From: a virus
DNA: 24,863 nucleotides
Direction: 5' to 3' (one strand)
IMG/VR virus record: IMGVR_UViG_3300030099_002872
Location: 1-24,863 of that record
The position numbers and the translations under genes are program-made. The notes beneath the pieces were generated by a model. It did not search any database. It was given only the letters and a program-made list of their open reading frames with translations, and was not told the DNA's origin. Of this stretch, positions 22,727-24,863 are shown in pieces. Every line of letters starts with the position of its first letter. Position 1 is the stretch's first letter.

Positions 22727-24101
22727 CAAACTCCCCCCTTTCATACCGTTCCATCATTTCTTTTCTCCAAGAAATGATAGCGTCTTGCCATTCATCCCAT
22801 TTTTCTTCATCTTGAGGTTTTGGTGGTCCGTAGTATTCTGTTATTGCACTTGCAGGAATGGGGCTTTCAGTCCATTGGTTATCTCCTTCTGGTGGAAATA
22901 ACCTTCGATTAGGATTTTTGACGGCATCAAGAGGGAAATGAAGGAGAACAGGATCGCCACCATCCTTGCCTCTCGTTAAGTCGGAACGGATATTGGCAAA
23001 ACCTATCGCCTGTTCAGGACTTTGTGAGAAAAACACCGAAGGTTTGGTGAAAGCGTCTGGTGCTTTTGGTTGGAGTCCTTGTTCTCTTATCCTCTCAAGA
23101 ACACCAGTTGTAGTCCCGTGAAACGGTGCTTTCATCAAATCCCAAACATCATCAAATGATTTTATGACTCTTGGCTTAGGCATTCTTATTTGCTTCCCTC
23201 CCTCTCTAGTTTGAAATTGTTTAGGTGCTTTGTATGAATGTGCGGCAGTATTTGTATGCCTTGCTAATCTTTCATTGACTTTATCCTCATCTGCAAAATG
23301 CTGAAGTGTGTGCGCCCCTACTTCATGTGCAGCATTAAAGTTTTCATTAGGCAATATGCCTTGATTTACCGCTTGCACTAATTCTTCATCTATCGCCTCA
23401 TGACCGGACTCATGAACAATTGTAGAGATTATATCATCAATAGCCTCATCTTCATCAAAACCAGCAGATGAGAATAAATTACGGTAACGATTTGCTGGAC
23501 CATAAGTAGATAGATTAGTTCCTGTATGAGTAGCATAATCCCTATCTTGCCCCTCAAACTGATATAATTGATTTATGTTACTTTGTAGGTATCTTTTGCC
23601 GCTTTTGTCATAACCTTCAATATCTTGACCTTTAGCATCTTTATAGTCTATTATGGTTTTTCTTGGAGTATCAGTTCGCATAGTCTTTGTTCTTGGTAAA
23701 GAGCCGCCCCTTCTAAACTCGGCAGTTTCTGGAGTTGCATCTCTACCTCGGTCAATTTGTTCTTGTTCAGTATAAGGATTCAAATCAGTTCTGTATGATA
23801 TTCCCCCTGCACCTTGCACTTTTTTAGATGGGTCAAAGGTTTGTGCTGCATCTCCTGTAATTACAGTATTCTCACTTGTAGGATTGCCATCCTCTTGAAT
23901 AAGTTCTGCACCATAGTAAGGATCCCAATCACGCTTACCAGCAGTAAAACGGCTAAAGAACCCAGTTGGTCTTTTAACAAAATCAGGAACAGTAACATTT
24001 GCCGTTGCTGAAGGAGGCGTGTATTTTCCTCCTGTCATTTGATTTCTTGAATCAAAATAGAAATCCTTTGTCAAATTCCAAGCGGTGTCAAAGGCGGTCA
24101 T
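22719..24101 (-). CDS. Tagged zincin fused to ADP-ribosyltransferase-like domain
   Basis: A 460-residue protein built as tag, zincin, tag, ART-like domain. FDTAWNLTK (residues 4-12) begins it. A disordered region follows, then HESGH at 230-234 with a probable third ligand Glu260 (HEVGAHTLQ). A second motif copy, FDDVWDLMK at 316-324, directly precedes HGTTTGVLERIREQGLQP, FFSQSPEQAIGFA, PVLLHFPLD and ESPIPASAI. These follow the strand-by-strand pattern of phage ADP-ribosyltransferase or KptA-like folds, with His328 as the likely NAD-binding His. Modification of a host protein by ADP-ribose is inferred; catalytic residues beyond the His are not certain. The start overlaps the upstream stop as ATGA. 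Confidence 0.78.
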   Translation of the reverse strand: MTAFDTAWNLTKDFYFDSRNQMTGGKYTPPSATANVTVPDFVKRPTGFFSRFTAGKRDWDPYYGAELIQEDGNPTSENTVITGDAAQTFDPSKKVQGAGGISYRTDLNPYTEQEQIDRGRDATPETAEFRRGGSLPRTKTMRTDTPRKTIIDYKDAKGQDIEGYDKSGKRYLQSNINQLYQFEGQDRDYATHTGTNLSTYGPANRYRNLFSSAGFDEDEAIDDIISTIVHESGHEAIDEELVQAVNQGILPNENFNAAHEVGAHTLQHFADEDKVNERLARHTNTAAHSYKAPKQFQTREGGKQIRMPKPRVIKSFDDVWDLMKAPFHGTTTGVLERIREQGLQPKAPDAFTKPSVFFSQSPEQAIGFANIRSDLTRGKDGGDPVLLHFPLDAVKNPNRRLFPPEGDNQWTESPIPASAITEYYGPPKPQDEEKWDEWQDAIISWRKEMMERYERGEFDD

Positions 24102-24565
24102 TCCATCACCTCTAATCGGTCTTTAGGCCAAACATAATCGGGGGCATTTGTTCTCCACAACTGCCCTGCCTCATAGGTTTGGCTCTCATCCGGCATCAAA
24201 TCCAACGGAACTTTGCGATTTGCTAAAACATGAGCCATTAAATCATATAATGCGGTTGCATAACCTCTCCTTCTAAACGGCTCGTCTGTTTCAACTCCTG
24301 TTGCCATCATTATTGGCATGTTTTGATAATATGTCTTTTGCGCTTCCGATTCGGAACGGGCTTTGTTTCCATAACCCTCTCCAATGAAACCCGAAATAAA
24401 ATCATCTCCCGAATCAACTACAATTGGCATTGTTTCTTTGCTTTTTGGGTCGTAAAAATCGCCTTGATACCTTCTCCCCATCCACTTATTGTTATCAACT
24501 TCTTTTACAGTGTTTGGGATTATAGGCATCTTCACAATAGCCCAAGCGGTGTCGAAGGCGGTCAT
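24098..24565 (-). CDS. GNAT-like acetyltransferase with N-terminal tag
   Basis: A 155-residue protein. It begins with the shared motif FDTAWAIVK (residues 4-12), whose DNA is almost identical to the start of the next gene. The second half has RRRGYATALYDLM (98-110), the acetyl-CoA-binding R-x-x-G-x-A loop and helix of GNAT acetyltransferases, followed by a short strand and YEAGQLWRT near the C-terminus. The preceding strand (IMMATGVETDEPFR) fits GNAT motif A. The domain is small for GNATs, and the acceptor is unknown. Both ends overlap neighbouring genes as ATGA. Confidence 0.68.
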   Translation of the reverse strand: MTAFDTAWAIVKMPIIPNTVKEVDNNKWMGRRYQGDFYDPKSKETMPIVVDSGDDFISGFIGEGYGNKARSESEAQKTYYQNMPIMMATGVETDEPFRRRGYATALYDLMAHVLANRKVPLDLMPDESQTYEAGQLWRTNAPDYVWPKDRLEVME

Positions 24566-24863
24566 TCGTAACCCTCCAATTCTTGAAGTATATTTGAAAC
24601 AAGGGGGCTTCGGGGAATTACATCTTCATTTGAAAACCTAAGCCCATCTTCTGGTCTATTAGGATAAATATGCCCTCCCATCAACACTTGTAGATTACTA
24701 AGTCCTTTTCCTGTTTTTGGATGGTCTTTTTCTCGAATGCACCTTGCCATGTATGACCCATTTGTTGTGATTATGCGAGTTGTATGTTCGCATCTTTGAG
24801 AGCCACTATCCTTACTGGCGGGGGGGTTCATATCCAATTTTGCTTCTTTGAGCAAATCCCAGG
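24562..24863 (-). CDS. Tagged small protein, N-terminus beyond window edge
   Basis: The frame is open to the right edge, and its first visible codons read W-D-L-L-K-E-A-K, the second half of the shared tag motif, so the true start lies outside the window. A TTG at 24855 is therefore not the start. About 100 residues are visible, with two Cys-x-x-H-like pairs (RCEH and RCIREKDH) that might hold zinc, then a polar C-terminus. No family recognised. The stop overlaps the start of the GNAT-like gene as ATGA. Confidence 0.72.
   Translation of the reverse strand, partial: WDLLKEAKLDMNPPASKDSGSQRCEHTTRIITTNGSYMARCIREKDHPKTGKGLSNLQVLMGGHIYPNRPEDGLRFSNEDVIPRSPLVSNILQELEGYE

Noticed and set aside
24820-24835. 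Runs of six or seven G or C (also near 465-475, 9474-9480, 10309-10316, 10554-10560) as phase-variation switches
   Set aside because: Each lies in an intact frame, mostly coding Pro or Gly, in several unrelated genes; one sequence cannot show length variation.
1-24863. tRNA genes, CRISPR arrays, insertion sequences or integrase genes
   Set aside because: No tRNA-arm pattern, spaced direct repeats, transposase or integrase motifs were seen on either strand by eye; a covariance-model scan was not possible.

Overview
The window is a gene-dense, AT-rich stretch of a tailed-virus (Caudoviricetes-type) genome or provirus. A large terminase and a portal protein support this directly. An archaeal, probably marine, host is my inference. 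It rests on TATA-like boxes about 25-30 bases upstream of start codons that have almost no leader (best seen in the divergent pair at 17877-17943), GGTGA-type ribosome binding sites inside the operons, a ribbon-helix-helix regulator and a membrane-anchored small GTPase. No tRNA, rRNA, CRISPR array or insertion sequence was found.

All genes but one lie on the minus strand, so transcription runs from right to left. (1) 24863-18450 is a block of six accessory genes: a partial Cys/His-containing protein, a GNAT-like protein, a zincin fused to an ADP-ribosyltransferase-like domain, a second zincin, a DNA cytosine-5 methyltransferase and a gp88-family protein. Every one carries near its N-terminus a short helical motif, F-[DEQ]-x-A-W-x-x-x-K. 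Two proteins carry a further internal copy just before their second domain. A 97-base stem-closed intergenic element lies inside this block. (2) 17944-18453 is the only plus-strand gene, divergent from a 52-residue ribbon-helix-helix regulator at 17718-17876. (3) 17725-16298 encodes three small membrane proteins, one of them a small GTPase with an N-terminal membrane segment. (4) 16269-7946 holds putative virion or assembly genes: a Cys/His protein, a two-helix membrane protein, an EF-hand/zinc protein, a small-terminase-like double-finger protein, a very basic protein and several long low-complexity proteins. (5) 7931-1 holds the large terminase, an unknown protein, the portal, three small helical proteins, an EF-hand/Cys-rich protein and a protein of at least 477 residues that runs off the left edge.

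Most genes overlap by 1-17 bases or sit within 10 bases of each other, so translation is probably coupled. No major capsid or tail protein can be recognised; these may be outside the window or too divergent to see.

The most promising unexplained system is the shared N-terminal motif on six otherwise unrelated, effector-like proteins. It would fit a targeting signal that loads enzymes into the virion, in the way that T4 packages its internal proteins and the ADP-ribosyltransferase Alt. That role is a hypothesis; the motif itself is plain in the sequence.
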